Shown here: positions 8,022 to 17,628 of the stretch, piece by piece
How the letters are laid out: every line of letters begins with the position of its first letter
Numbering within the stretch: position 1 is the stretch's first letter
From: Candidatus Enterococcus willemsii
Lineage (GTDB): Bacteria; Bacillota; Bacilli; Lactobacillales; Enterococcaceae
Assembly: GCF_009933335.1 (NCBI RefSeq)
Contig: NZ_MAEL01000057.1
Span: forward strand, 57,942-121,941
Direction: 5' to 3'
Length of the DNA stretch: 64,000 nt
Made by a program: the position numbers and the translations under genes
Notes under the pieces: generated by a model
What the model was told of the DNA's origin: nothing
The model's database searches: none
Seen by the model: the letters and a program-made list of their open reading frames with translations, nothing else

Positions 8022-9368
8022 ATGTCATTCAAACGATTTGCATTTCAGCCATTTATTTATGAAGCTCTAGCAGAAAAAAATTTTACAGAGCCAAGAGAGG
8101 TACAGGAAAAATTAATTCCTGTCATTAAAAAAGGAAGAAGTGTTGTTGGGCAATCGCAAACCGGCAGCGGAAAAACGCATACCTTTTTACTACCATTAAT
8201 GGATAAAATTAATCCAGAAAAAGATGAAGTTCAAATTGTGATTACGGCACCAAGTCGTGAATTAGCAACTCAAATTTATCAAGCTGCAAAACAAATTGCC
8301 CAATTTTCATCACCAGAAATCCGTGTGACAAACTTTGTTGGAGGAACTGACAAGCAACGTCAATTAGACCGCTTGAGCTACCAACAACCTCATATTGTTA
8401 TTGGAACACCTGGACGTATTTTAGATATGATGAATGAACGAGCATTAGCTGTTCATACTGCCTTTGCTTTTGTTGTTGATGAGGCAGATATGACTTTAGA
8501 TATGGGATTTTTAGCGGAAGTCGATCAGATTGCAGGACGTTTGCCAGAAAAATTACAAATGCTAGTCTTCTCTGCAACGATTCCGGAAAAATTACGACCA
8601 TTTCTAAAAAAATATATGGAGAATCCGCTAATCGAAGAAATTAAAGCAAAAGCAGTTATTTCTGAATCGATTGACAATTGGCTAGTTTCAACTAAAGGAA
8701 AGAATACGAATGCGTTAATCTATGATTTGTTAACGGTGGGTCATCCTTATTTAGCCATTGTTTTTGCAAATACGAAAACACGTGTTGATGAAATTACGGA
8801 TTATCTACGTGAACAAGGGTTGAAAGTCGCTAAGATTCATGGTGACATCCAGCCGCGCGAACGCAAACGCGTGATGAGACAAGTCCAAAACCTTGAATAT
8901 CAATACGTTGTCGCGACTGATTTAGCTGCACGTGGAATTGATATTGAAGGCGTATCACACGTCATTAATGCTGAAATCCCTGAAGACTTGGATTTCTTTA
9001 TTCATCGTGTGGGACGAACAGGGCGTAATCAACTGCCAGGAACGGCCATTACCTTGTACGAACCAAGCGATGAACAAGCAATCAATGCTATTGAAGATTT
9101 AGGTGTGACTTTCAAACCGAAAGAAATCAAAAACAATGAAATTGTTGACACTTATGACCGTAACCGTCGTAAAAAACGTGAAAAAAGTCGTGACGAACTA
9201 GATCCAACAATGATTGGTTTAGTGAAGAAGAAAAAGAAAAAAATCAAACCAGGATACAAGAAAAAAATCCAATGGGAAATTGATAAGAGCAATAAAGCAA
9301 AACGTAAAATTGAACGTCGTCAACAAACTCGTACGGCACGTAAGCATAAAAAGAATTCAAATAGCTAG
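8022..9368 (+). CDS. cshB: DEAD-box RNA helicase (CshB-like)
   Basis: 448 residues. Q motif (FKRFAFQPFIYEAL, with F...Q), motif I GQSQTGSGKTH, Ia APSRELA, Ib TPGRILD, motif II DEAD (VVDEADMTLDMGF), motif III SAT, and the C-terminal motifs VFANTKTRVDE, ATDLAARGIDI and HRVGRTGR are all present. A strongly basic tail (KKREKSRDE ... KKKKKKIKPGYKKK) should bind RNA. Such helicases remodel structured RNA during cold growth, ribosome assembly or decay. Size and tail fit CshB best. I start at ATG 8022 because the 15 codons upstream are not family-like and have no ribosome site. Confidence 0.88.
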   Translation: MSFKRFAFQPFIYEALAEKNFTEPREVQEKLIPVIKKGRSVVGQSQTGSGKTHTFLLPLMDKINPEKDEVQIVITAPSRELATQIYQAAKQIAQFSSPEIRVTNFVGGTDKQRQLDRLSYQQPHIVIGTPGRILDMMNERALAVHTAFAFVVDEADMTLDMGFLAEVDQIAGRLPEKLQMLVFSATIPEKLRPFLKKYMENPLIEEIKAKAVISESIDNWLVSTKGKNTNALIYDLLTVGHPYLAIVFANTKTRVDEITDYLREQGLKVAKIHGDIQPRERKRVMRQVQNLEYQYVVATDLAARGIDIEGVSHVINAEIPEDLDFFIHRVGRTGRNQLPGTAITLYEPSDEQAINAIEDLGVTFKPKEIKNNEIVDTYDRNRRKKREKSRDELDPTMIGLVKKKKKKIKPGYKKKIQWEIDKSNKAKRKIERRQQTRTARKHKKNSNS

Positions 9369-9439
9369 ATGAAAAGACATTGGTATGTCTCCTTTTAAAA
9401 AACTTTTAGAAAGAAGTCATTACCAATGTCTTTTTCATC
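9368..9439. terminator. Long-looped bidirectional terminator that includes the end of the 9406 gene
   Basis: GATGAAAA-GACATTGGTA (9368-9385) is complementary to TACCAATGTC-TTTTTCATC (9421-9439) across a 35-nt loop. The right arm and loop carry the last codons and stop of the leftward 9406 gene. Confidence 0.65.
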
Positions 9440-10320
9440 TGGATACACAAAATGCCATCTTCTTCAAAAGAGTCAGAGCAAATTTGGTATCCCACTTTTT
9501 GATAGAAGGCAACAGCATCTATTTCAGCTGATAACTGTGCATAACGATACCCTTCTTGGAAGGCTTTTTCTTCAAAAACTTTTAAAAGTCTTGTTCCGAA
9601 TCCTTGCTTTCGATAAGAATGTGCTACACAAAAGCGATCGGGTTGGATAATATCAGGAGAAATAGCTTGGTAGCGAATCGTTGCAACAGGAATGTTTTGC
9701 TGAAACAAGACAAAATAATTAGCAGTTAAATCAAGTGCATCAAATTCCCAACATGCTGGAATACGTTGTTCTAAAACAAAAACTTCATAACGTAGGTGAT
9801 AAGCAGCAGCTTGTAGCCAAGCATCTCTGCCAAAATAGATGGCTTCTTGTGACATTTGTAGTGCATTTGACCAGTCTTTTAAACGTTCTTTTGCTCGACC
9901 GTTGTTGGCACCACTAGTTGACAAGCAGTTAATGACTTCTAATTCAGTAAATAAATGATTTTCTTGAATTTCAATCGCTGCTTTTTTGCCATTAGCGATG
10001 ACCTTTTTTATAGGTGCTTGTGACAAAAGTTTGGAGAAGTCATTGATGGTCGTTTGTTGAAAATGGTGGTCCATGCTTCCTTTTCGTTCAAAGGTATCAT
10101 ACACATCCCATAAACCGATTTTGTGCGCAAGCAAGATTCGGACACGTTCTTGATAATCGAGCGGATCTGTTACACCAAGTGCTTGAAAAATAGTTTTCCA
10201 AAATTGGTTACCTTTGTTGGCGTAATATTCTTGTTTTTGTAAAGAAATTTGGCTAGGTGCGCTACCTAAAATTAAGACTTCCGTTGCTTGGTTATAAATG
10301 GGAGCAAGTCCTGTTTGCAT
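9406..10320 (-). CDS. Fusion: Mug-type uracil/hypoxanthine-DNA glycosylase + GNAT acetyltransferase
   Basis: 304 residues in two domains. Residues 1 to about 158 are a Mug/DNA-deoxyinosine glycosylase of the UDG superfamily: LILGSAPSQISLQKQEYYAN, then GNQFWKTIFQALG, GLWDVYDTFERKGSMD, and the late loop NCLSTSGANN that wedges the helix. Residues from about 160 to 300 are a GNAT N-acetyltransferase with ALDLTANYFVLF, the acetyl-CoA loop YRKQGFGTRLLKVFE and AVAFYQKVGYQI. The first domain should remove deaminated bases from DNA. The acetyl acceptor of the second is unknown. No frameshift or internal stop separates the two, and an internal ribosome site is not obvious. It is transcribed opposite to its neighbours. 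Confidence 0.85.
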   Translation of the reverse strand: MQTGLAPIYNQATEVLILGSAPSQISLQKQEYYANKGNQFWKTIFQALGVTDPLDYQERVRILLAHKIGLWDVYDTFERKGSMDHHFQQTTINDFSKLLSQAPIKKVIANGKKAAIEIQENHLFTELEVINCLSTSGANNGRAKERLKDWSNALQMSQEAIYFGRDAWLQAAAYHLRYEVFVLEQRIPACWEFDALDLTANYFVLFQQNIPVATIRYQAISPDIIQPDRFCVAHSYRKQGFGTRLLKVFEEKAFQEGYRYAQLSAEIDAVAFYQKVGYQICSDSFEEDGILCIQMKKTLVMTSF

Positions 10321-10365
10321 ATTAAATCACCTCAAGAATCAATTTTAATCTAAAGTTTTCAATGG

Positions 10366-10371
10366 TATACT
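10366..10371 (+). promoter_or_regulatory. -10 box that decides the start of the 10407 gene
   Basis: TATACT here lies within an upstream in-frame extension of the next gene. A transcript starting just after it could not encode that extension, which supports the GTG start at 10407 with its GGGGG ribosome site. Confidence 0.5.
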
Positions 10372-10406
10372 TGATTGTAGCAGAGAAAATATTGGGGGTA
10401 AATCAT

Positions 10407-11447
10407 GTGAATTTATTTGAAGCGTTAGAATGGAGTCAGTGGAAGAACCTAGCGATGGAAATCAAAGTGCAAGTAATTAGCCAAGTCTTGATGTATTTCG
10501 TTAGTCCCTTAAAGCAAGTATCGGATGTCGAATATTGTGAGTTTGAATTATCCGGAGTGAAATGCCAAACTTTTGAATGCTCGGTTGATGGGGAACGATT
10601 TGTGTTAGTACCTGGAAATAAAGAAGCTATTCTAGGTTGGGATTTAGGGATGCATGGCGTAACTACTCCTTATGAAGTTGAAAAAATCAAGCGGACACCT
10701 TACTTTGAACAACTTCAAATGAGTTACCAACTACAAACCCTTGAAGATTGGGATATTTTTATCAACGAGTCTACAAGTAGTTTGCGCAAAGTTGCCATTC
10801 CTCCGATGCTTGTTCAAAAAGAAGCATTACCAACTGGAACGACTTATATTGGTGAATTTAATACAATTACAGGTGAGTTTGTAGGCAATGTAGCGCAATT
10901 TTCACCAATTGAACAGACGTTTCGCGCTTCTTTTAAACAACCGACTAGTTTCGAAGAAAGTCTGACTTGGCGTTTGGCACCGGAAATTTTTGTAGAGGAT
11001 GCTTTTTACGCTATCCTTGATCCTGCAACCGAAGCCTATCGTTTATATCGTCAGCAGACATGCAATCTCCAAGAACTTCGCAAGCAGACCCAAGCAGACG
11101 TCTTCGACTTATTGACTGAAGATCAATGGGAATACATCAATGGTGGAGGGACACGTAAGCTTTTTCGCTGGGGGAATGAATCAGATAGTCTCTCTGAAAA
11201 TCAATCCCATCATAAAATGCTGCAAGAAAATATGTTTGGTTTACTCTTTGATATTTCGCGAACTCGTTGGGAAGTAACAGATTCTAATCGATTGAAATTA
11301 GAAAAAATGGAACCCACAGGTTTGCCATTGTTTGATAATTTGCCGTTATCTTCATATTATCGTTCAAGGAAAATTCTTTCAGAAGAAGATAAATTACTTC
11401 CAAGTGATTTTCTTTATCGTAAAGCCATTGTGATTCGCTCAGAGTAA
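10407..11447 (+). CDS. Uncharacterised protein with a formylglycine-generating-enzyme-like (SUMF1/FGE) motif
   Basis: 346 residues from a GTG start that has a GGGGG site about 7 nt upstream. The middle and end look like a diverged FGE-sulfatase fold. Near residue 239 it reads LTEDQWEYINGGG, then KLFRWGNES, which matches the family pattern LPTEAEWEYAARGG...YPWGNE. An earlier GWDLGMHGVTTPYEVE resembles the N-terminal part. Relatives oxidise or modify residues, or act as non-catalytic binding scaffolds. The paired cysteines of true FGE were not seen, so an oxidase role is doubtful. It stands alone between a leftward gene and the alaS leader. Confidence 0.6.
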   Translation: MNLFEALEWSQWKNLAMEIKVQVISQVLMYFVSPLKQVSDVEYCEFELSGVKCQTFECSVDGERFVLVPGNKEAILGWDLGMHGVTTPYEVEKIKRTPYFEQLQMSYQLQTLEDWDIFINESTSSLRKVAIPPMLVQKEALPTGTTYIGEFNTITGEFVGNVAQFSPIEQTFRASFKQPTSFEESLTWRLAPEIFVEDAFYAILDPATEAYRLYRQQTCNLQELRKQTQADVFDLLTEDQWEYINGGGTRKLFRWGNESDSLSENQSHHKMLQENMFGLLFDISRTRWEVTDSNRLKLEKMEPTGLPLFDNLPLSSYYRSRKILSEEDKLLPSDFLYRKAIVIRSE

Positions 11448-11457
11448 AGAAAAATCG

Positions 11458-11486
11458 TTGACAATTCAATGAAAGTTGCATATACT
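11458..11486 (+). promoter_or_regulatory. alaS promoter
   Basis: Perfect TTGACA (11458-11463), a 17-bp spacer, then TATACT (11481-11486). Confidence 0.85.
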
Positions 11487-11491
11487 TTGTG

Positions 11492-11710
11492 GAGTAGAAA
11501 AGGTCATGGTCATACGTATCTCTTCTTTACAGAAAACTTTTCATAGCTGAGAGAAAAGTAAGAAGCCGTTTGATTGCTCCCTTTAGAAAATTTGATAGAA
11601 ATATCAACGCAACTCTGCGTTATAGAGTTTAAGAGGTAATGATACGACATCATTGCAAACAAGGTGGTACCGCGTGTAAACGTCCTTGTCTTGCAATGAT
11701 GTCTTTTTGT
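11492..11710 (+). promoter_or_regulatory. T-box riboswitch of alaS
   Basis: The T-box core AAGGTGGTACCGCG lies at 11661-11674, where the free CCA end of uncharged tRNA-Ala should pair. CAAGG before it and CCTTG after it (about 11684-11688) can form the antiterminator stem. ACATCATTGCAA (near 11648) and TTGCAATGATGT (11691-11702) followed by T residues form the terminator. A GCT triplet at 11576-11578, in a stem I-like region, is a candidate Ala specifier, but I could not fold stem I with certainty. Low tRNA-Ala charging should allow read-through into alaS. Confidence 0.9.
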
Positions 11711-11749
11711 GTAATAAACACAAAGAAAACAACCAAAGGAGAGAAACTG

Positions 11750-14392
11750 ATGAAACAATTAACTAGTGCTGAAGTCCGCCAAATGTTTTTGGACTTCTTT
11801 AAAGAAAAAGGACACTCTGTTGAACCAAGTGCTTCACTTGTTCCAGTAGATGATCCAACTTTATTATGGATTAACTCAGGTGTAGCAACCTTAAAAAAAT
11901 ATTTTGATGGCTCAGTTGTGCCTGAAAATCCACGTATTACCAATGCACAAAAATCAATTCGTACGAATGATATTGAGAACGTAGGTCGTACAGCGCGTCA
12001 CCACACTATGTTTGAAATGCTAGGCAACTTTTCAATTGGCGATTATTTCAAAGAAGAAGTGATTCCATGGGCTTGGGAATTTTTGACATCACCTGAATGG
12101 ATTGGCTTTGACCCTGATAAATTGTATGTCACTGTCTATCCAAAAGATACTGAAGCAAAACGTATTTGGTTAGAGGTTGTTGGCTTACCTGAAGACCATG
12201 TTGTCGAAGTAGAAGATAATTTCTGGGATATTGGTGCTGGACCAAGTGGACCTGATAGTGAAATTTTCTATGATCGTGGAGAAGAATTTAATGATTTAGC
12301 AGAAGATGATCCCGAAAATTATCCTGGTGGCGAGAATGAGCGTTACTTAGAAATTTGGAACTTAGTTTTCTCTGAATTTAACCACAAACCAGATGATACC
12401 TATGAACCATTACCGCATAAAAACATTGATACGGGGATGGGACTAGAACGAATGGTCTCTATTATCCAAAATGCACCAACCAACTTTGAAACAGATTTAT
12501 TTATGCCGATTATTCATGCGATTGAAGAAATCAGCGGCAAAGTAAAATATGGGGAAAGCCCAGTAACCAACGTTTCCTTCAAAGTAATTGCTGACCATAT
12601 TCGCGCATTAGCTTTTGCAATTGGCGATGGTGCATTACCATCAAATGAAGGACGTGGTTATGTTTTACGTCGCTTGTTGCGTCGTGCAGTCATGCATGGA
12701 CAAAAACTACAAATCACAACCTCTTTCTTGTATAAACTTGTACCAGTTGTCGGCGAAATTATGGAAAGTTATTATCCAGAAGTGTTAGAAAAACGCGACT
12801 TTATTGAGAAAGTGATTCGTAATGAAGAAGAACGTTTCCACGAAACAATCAATGAAGGATTGGCAATTTTAGAAGAAGTTATTGCTAAAGTTAAAGAAGC
12901 AAACAGTGATACTTTAAATGGGAAAGATATCTTCAAATTATATGATACGTATGGTTTCCCAGTAGAATTAACTGAAGAAATTGCTGAAGAAGCTGGACTA
13001 AAAGTAGACCATGCAGGTTTTGAAACAGAAATGGCTGCGCAAAGAGAACGTGCACGTGCTGCTCGTAGCACCGAGCTATCTATGGGTGAGCAGTCTGCAT
13101 TATTGACAGACATCAAAGTTGAAAGTAACTATATTGGATATGAACAATTACAAGCAGAAAGTGATTTATTGGTGATTGTGCAAGACGAAGCCATTGTTTC
13201 AAGCACTTCAGAAGGACAAGCCCAATTAATTTTTGCGCAAACACCTTTTTATGCTGAAATGGGTGGACAAATTGCCGATACAGGTTCTATTTTAGATGCA
13301 CAAGGACATTTAGTTGCGACAGTTGACAATGTTAAAAAAGCACCGAATGGCCAGTTTTTACACCATGTGACACTTCAAGGAGAAATCAAAGAAGGAACTA
13401 GCTACTCATTAGTAGTGGACGTTGCTCGTCACAATCGCATCATCAAAAACCATACAGCAACACACATGTTGCATAAAGCCTTAAAAGAAGTGTTAGGCAC
13501 TCATGCAAATCAAGCAGGTTCATTGGTGACACCAGGACATTTACGTTTTGACTTCACCCATTTTGGTCAAGTAACTGCCGAAGAGTTACAACAAATGGAA
13601 CAAATTGTTAATGAAAAAATCTGGGAAGCTTTACCGGTTGTGACTGTCGAAACAGATATCGATACTGCCAAAGAAATGGGTGCAATGGCCTTGTTTGGTG
13701 AAAAATATGGTCATGATGTACGTGTAGTCAATATTTCTGACTGGTCAATTGAACTTTGTGGTGGGAACCATGTTACAAATACCGAAGCAATTGGTATCTT
13801 CAAAATTGTGTCAGAATCAGGTATTGGCGCAGGCGTTCGTCGTATCGAGGCTGTTACAAGTAAAGAGGCTTATGAGCTATTGCATGAAGAAGAGACACGT
13901 TTACGTGAAGTTGCACAAATTGTTAAAGCACCACAATTGAAAGAAACTGTTGCTCGTGTAGAACAATTGCAACAACAATTACGTGATGCACAAAAAGAAA
14001 ATGAAGCTTTGGCAAGCAAGATGGCAAGTCAACAAGCTGGTGATGTCTTTAAGGACGTGAAAGAAAGCAATGGTATTAGCTATATTGCCGCTCAAGTAAA
14101 TGTCAAAGATATGAACCAATTGCGTCAATTAGCTGACCAATGGAAACAAAAAAAGACGTCACAAGTCCTAGTTTTAGCGACAGTTGCGAATGAAAAAGTA
14201 AACTTACTTGCAGCTGTTAGTCCAGAAGGTTTAGAAAAAGAGCTTAAAGCTGGTGATTTAATCAAAGCTATTGCACCTAAAGTTGGTGGCGGTGGTGGTG
14301 GCCGTCCAGATATGGCACAAGCTGGCGGAAAGAATCCAGAAGGAATCCCAGCTGCTTTAGCAGAAGTGACAAACTGGTTAGAGTCAAAATAA
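11750..14392 (+). CDS. alaS: Alanine-tRNA ligase
   Basis: 880 residues, full length. The start [22 protein letters not shown] matches the family, with AAAGGAGAG upstream. An upstream in-frame extension lies in the T-box and is not translated. The class II catalytic core (about 1-240) has the motif [37 protein letters not shown]. The editing domain has the zinc/water-binding [11 protein letters not shown] and the second CGGNHV motif. The C-terminal domain has a coiled coil ([22 protein letters not shown]) and the [15 protein letters not shown] loop. It charges tRNA-Ala and hydrolyses mischarged Ser or Gly. Confidence 0.98.
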   Translation: MKQLTSAEVRQMFLDFFKEKGHSVEPSASLVPVDDPTLLWINSGVATLKKYFDGSVVPENPRITNAQKSIRTNDIENVGRTARHHTMFEMLGNFSIGDYFKEEVIPWAWEFLTSPEWIGFDPDKLYVTVYPKDTEAKRIWLEVVGLPEDHVVEVEDNFWDIGAGPSGPDSEIFYDRGEEFNDLAEDDPENYPGGENERYLEIWNLVFSEFNHKPDDTYEPLPHKNIDTGMGLERMVSIIQNAPTNFETDLFMPIIHAIEEISGKVKYGESPVTNVSFKVIADHIRALAFAIGDGALPSNEGRGYVLRRLLRRAVMHGQKLQITTSFLYKLVPVVGEIMESYYPEVLEKRDFIEKVIRNEEERFHETINEGLAILEEVIAKVKEANSDTLNGKDIFKLYDTYGFPVELTEEIAEEAGLKVDHAGFETEMAAQRERARAARSTELSMGEQSALLTDIKVESNYIGYEQLQAESDLLVIVQDEAIVSSTSEGQAQLIFAQTPFYAEMGGQIADTGSILDAQGHLVATVDNVKKAPNGQFLHHVTLQGEIKEGTSYSLVVDVARHNRIIKNHTATHMLHKALKEVLGTHANQAGSLVTPGHLRFDFTHFGQVTAEELQQMEQIVNEKIWEALPVVTVETDIDTAKEMGAMALFGEKYGHDVRVVNISDWSIELCGGNHVTNTEAIGIFKIVSESGIGAGVRRIEAVTSKEAYELLHEEETRLREVAQIVKAPQLKETVARVEQLQQQLRDAQKENEALASKMASQQAGDVFKDVKESNGISYIAAQVNVKDMNQLRQLADQWKQKKTSQVLVLATVANEKVNLLAAVSPEGLEKELKAGDLIKAIAPKVGGGGGGRPDMAQAGGKNPEGIPAALAEVTNWLESK

Positions 14393-14400
14393 TGTCAATA

Positions 14401-14436
14401 ACTTGCATCTTTTTCTGAGAAAGATGCAAGTTTTTT
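14401..14436 (+). terminator. Terminator after alaS
   Basis: ACTTGCATCTTT (14401-14412) pairs perfectly with AAAGATGCAAGT (14420-14431) and is followed by T residues. Confidence 0.92.
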
Positions 14437-14525
14437 CATCGATTTTGATATTATATTTGTCGAAAAGCTAGGTTTCGGGGTAGAATATCAACATATGTGT
14501 CAAAAATCAAAGGGGTTCTTTCGAT

Positions 14526-15674
14526 ATGATTAAATTTTTTTTGGATAAAGTAACAAAAGGAACGAAAGAGACACAAAGAACAAAAGTAGGCGAATTAGCT
14601 GGAATCTTAGGGTTATTATCTAATATGCTATTATTCCTAGGAAAACTATTTATTGGATTGGCTGCCGGTTCAGTTTCAATTATGGCAGATGCGATGAATA
14701 GCTTATCAGATACGATTTCATCGGTTTTGACGTTAATTGGTTTTCGTGTGGCTGCGAAACCAGCAGATAGTGAGCATCCTTATGGTCACGAACGTTTTGA
14801 ATATATTAGCGGATTAGCCATTTCAGTTATTATTATGTTCGTTGGGTTTCAATTTTTACAGACGTCATTTGCGAAAATTCTTCACCCAGAGCCAATCAAT
14901 GTTTCTTTTTATGTTCTGATTGTTTTACTTCTTTCAATAGCAATTAAAGTTTGGCAAGGTAGAATGTACGTTACCTTAGCACAAAAAATTAACTCGCAAA
15001 CTTTACGGGCGACGAGTAAAGATAGTTTTAATGACGTATATACAACGGTAGCTGTCTTACTATCAGCATTATTAGAATGGTTTACAAATTGGCGAATTGA
15101 CGGATATGTCGGTTTCTTATTAGCGTTATATATCTTGTATAGTGGATTTATGATGGTGCGCGATTTTATCGGAGAATTATTGGGGAGTCGACCAGATGAT
15201 GATGAGATAGCCGCTATGGAGAAAAAGCTAAATTCCTATGCTTCCATTTTAGGATTTCATGACTTACTCGTGCATACGTATGGGCCGAAAAAACGCTTCG
15301 CTTCTGTGCATATTGAAGTTGATGCAACGTGGAATCTGACACAAGCACACCAAGTTATTGATGCAATAGAAAAAGATTTTAAAGAAAATTTAGGTGTGGA
15401 TCTTGTCTGCCATCTTGATCCGGTAGCAATACGCGATATTCGCTATTTGACCATTGCGAATACAATGACAACTATCGTCTTTCATATCGAACCTGACTTA
15501 AGGATTCATGATTTTCGAGTGAAAAATGAACAAACACTTCAATTCGATTTAGTTGTACCTGATTATGTGAAGCTAACCGATAATCAATTACAACAAGAAA
15601 TTCAAGAAGCTGTCTTGAAAACAATTGGTAACTATCAATTGGATATTACGTTTGACCATAATTATTTATTATAA
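14526..15674 (+). CDS. Cation diffusion facilitator (metal efflux) transporter
   Basis: 382 residues. The membrane part (about 20-205) has six hydrophobic segments. The metal site in helix 2 reads SIMADAMNSLSDTISSV and the conserved HPYGHERFEYISGL follows it. The helix 5 site is seen in ATSKDSFNDVYTT. The C-terminal cytoplasmic domain is ferredoxin-like (LLVHTYGPKKRFASVHIEVDA). The family exports Zn, Mn, Fe or Co in exchange for protons. The two Asp/Asn-containing sites would suit Mn or Zn, but the metal cannot be told from sequence alone. The extra C-terminal stretch (about 300-382) is longer than in minimal members. cls follows 10 bp later, so they are probably co-transcribed. Confidence 0.88.
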   Translation: MIKFFLDKVTKGTKETQRTKVGELAGILGLLSNMLLFLGKLFIGLAAGSVSIMADAMNSLSDTISSVLTLIGFRVAAKPADSEHPYGHERFEYISGLAISVIIMFVGFQFLQTSFAKILHPEPINVSFYVLIVLLLSIAIKVWQGRMYVTLAQKINSQTLRATSKDSFNDVYTTVAVLLSALLEWFTNWRIDGYVGFLLALYILYSGFMMVRDFIGELLGSRPDDDEIAAMEKKLNSYASILGFHDLLVHTYGPKKRFASVHIEVDATWNLTQAHQVIDAIEKDFKENLGVDLVCHLDPVAIRDIRYLTIANTMTTIVFHIEPDLRIHDFRVKNEQTLQFDLVVPDYVKLTDNQLQQEIQEAVLKTIGNYQLDITFDHNYLL

Positions 15675-15684
15675 GGAGAAGTAA

Positions 15685-17151
15685 ATGGAAATGACAATGG
15701 ATTTAGCGATTGCTTATCAAGTAATCTGGGGGTTAATTATTCTAAATACAATTGGGGCTTTTATTACAGTGTTTAGAAAACCTCGTTCAATCGCAAGTGT
15801 ATTAGCGTGGATGATGACGCTTGTTTTTCTTCCAGGGATTGGATTTATTTTATACGCATTTTGCGGAAGAGGGATTGACGGTGAGATTGTTTACCGTTTT
15901 AGTGAAGATCATCAAAATCGCATTGCAGAAATTAATGATATTATTGAACAAAATAACGAACATTTTCATCAAACAGTCAAAACTCCAGAATCTGAATTAC
16001 TAAAACGTTATTTTAGAAATATGGAAGAATCCCCGGTGACTAAAGGGAATGATGTGACGTTCTACACGGATGGAAAAGAAAAATTCAAAGGATTATTTGA
16101 AGATATCCGACAAGCGACGGACAATGTACACGTGGAGTACTATGCCTTTTTTGATGATAAAATTGGCAATGCTTTTTTGGATATATTAGTTGAAAAAGCC
16201 AAAGAAGGTGTCGAAGTACGAGTGGTATTTGATCCGTGGGGGGGAAAAACAAATGAAAAATTCTTCCGACCACTCATTGAAGCGGGTGGGAAAGTCGTTG
16301 CTTTCATCACTTCACGTAATTTGATTCGTAAGACACGACTCAATTATCATTTGCATCGGAAAATTGTTGTCATCGATGGAAAGATTGGTTGGACCGGCGG
16401 CTTCAACGTCGGAGATCAATATTTAGAAGTGACGAAAAAATTTGGTTATTGGCGTGATACGCATGCCCGAATTGTCGGAACGGCAACGTTCACTTTGCAA
16501 GAAGTGTTTATTCGTGATTGGAATGCTTCAATAATGAATCCTGAAGATGCTTTAGAATATGAGGACCGCTACTTTGTGGTTCCAAATCGAGCAGAAGCAG
16601 GAAATGTGAGTCTACAAATTGTAGCTGATGGACCAGAATCTGAGGAGCAAATTTTAAAAGGTGGCTTTACAAAAATGCTATTGGCTGCTGAGAAACGTAT
16701 TTGGATTCAAACACCGTACCTAATTCCAGATGATGCGATGATTAATGCCATTTTGGTGGCTGTTCGTTCAGGGGTGGATGTGCGAATTATGATTCCTTGT
16801 ATGCCTGACCACCCATTTATTTATCGTGCAACTCAATATTATGCCAATTATTTCCAACGCAGAGGTGTGAAGATTTTTAATTATCAAGGTGGTTTCATTC
16901 ATGCCAAGACGATTGTCATGGACGATAATATTTGTTCGTTTGGCACAACCAATCAAGATATTCGTAGCTATGCTCTCAATTTCGAGGTAAGTGCCTTTGC
17001 ATATAACGAAGAATTAACTAACCAATTAGCGCAAATATTTGAGAAGGATATGAAATCCTCTGCTTTGCTCACGAATGAAATGATCAATCAACAATCATAT
17101 TGGTTGCGATTTAAGCAGAATTTTTCAAGGCTTTTATCACCGATTTTGTAG
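15685..17151 (+). CDS. cls: Cardiolipin synthase
   Basis: 488 residues of the phospholipase D superfamily. Two N-terminal membrane helices (about 7-30 and 38-58) are followed by two HKD catalytic motifs, HLHRKIVVIDGKIGWTGGFN and HAKTIVMDDNICSFGTTN. It joins two phosphatidylglycerols to make cardiolipin at the inner face of the membrane. AAGGAG lies upstream of the ATG. The 3' end overlaps the convergent RNase H-like gene by 15 bp, so transcription from each may affect the other. Confidence 0.95.
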   Translation: MEMTMDLAIAYQVIWGLIILNTIGAFITVFRKPRSIASVLAWMMTLVFLPGIGFILYAFCGRGIDGEIVYRFSEDHQNRIAEINDIIEQNNEHFHQTVKTPESELLKRYFRNMEESPVTKGNDVTFYTDGKEKFKGLFEDIRQATDNVHVEYYAFFDDKIGNAFLDILVEKAKEGVEVRVVFDPWGGKTNEKFFRPLIEAGGKVVAFITSRNLIRKTRLNYHLHRKIVVIDGKIGWTGGFNVGDQYLEVTKKFGYWRDTHARIVGTATFTLQEVFIRDWNASIMNPEDALEYEDRYFVVPNRAEAGNVSLQIVADGPESEEQILKGGFTKMLLAAEKRIWIQTPYLIPDDAMINAILVAVRSGVDVRIMIPCMPDHPFIYRATQYYANYFQRRGVKIFNYQGGFIHAKTIVMDDNICSFGTTNQDIRSYALNFEVSAFAYNEELTNQLAQIFEKDMKSSALLTNEMINQQSYWLRFKQNFSRLLSPIL

Positions 17152-17550
17152 TTTCAATGCCTTTTGCAAACCTTGACGAGCAAGATTATCTGCACCTTTA
17201 TTCTTGCTCTCGGGAATCCATTGTAAGATAAGTAAAGAGAATTGTGTGAGTTTTTCTTGAATTTCGTATAAATAATGTTGGAAATCTGAGTTATGTGTGT
17301 AATTTTTATCCACGGTTTGTGCTAAAATCTTACTATCCGTATAAACCATCAGTGTTTGTGTTTGATAATCATTAGCTATTAAATAGTCAAGCAAAGTACA
17401 GAAACTTGCAAACTCTGCTTGATGATTGGATAACATGGGAGCTAAAGGAAAACACTCTTGCACGTATAAATTGTCACCGATGAGCATGAAGCCACCGCCA
17501 TTTATACTAGGTTTTCCTTTTGAAGCTGCATCAACGTAAGCTTTAATCAT
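17137..17550 (-). CDS. RNase HI-like protein
   Basis: 137 residues with the RNase H fold. The acidic residues can be followed: Asp in KAYVDAASKGKP, Glu in SNHQAEFASFCTLL, Asp in LMVYTDSKILAQ and the final Asp in KNKGADNLARQGL. All four catalytic positions appear to be kept, so RNA/DNA hybrid cleavage is plausible. The small size and the missing basic protrusion place it with the YpdQ/YpeP-type paralogues and not with classical RnhA. It faces away from ebsA and converges on cls. Confidence 0.85.
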   Translation of the reverse strand: MIKAYVDAASKGKPSINGGGFMLIGDNLYVQECFPLAPMLSNHQAEFASFCTLLDYLIANDYQTQTLMVYTDSKILAQTVDKNYTHNSDFQHYLYEIQEKLTQFSLLILQWIPESKNKGADNLARQGLQKALKLQNR

Positions 17551-17628
17551 TTCATTACTCCTTTGTGTTTACTGAATATGATACTATTATACTAGAAATT
17601 CACCTGATCTTGTAGAAAGGGGTACAGA

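Noticed and set aside
11639..11749. N-terminal extension of alaS by 37 codons
   Set aside because: This stretch is the T-box and terminator of the leader RNA. The family start and ribosome site are at 11750.
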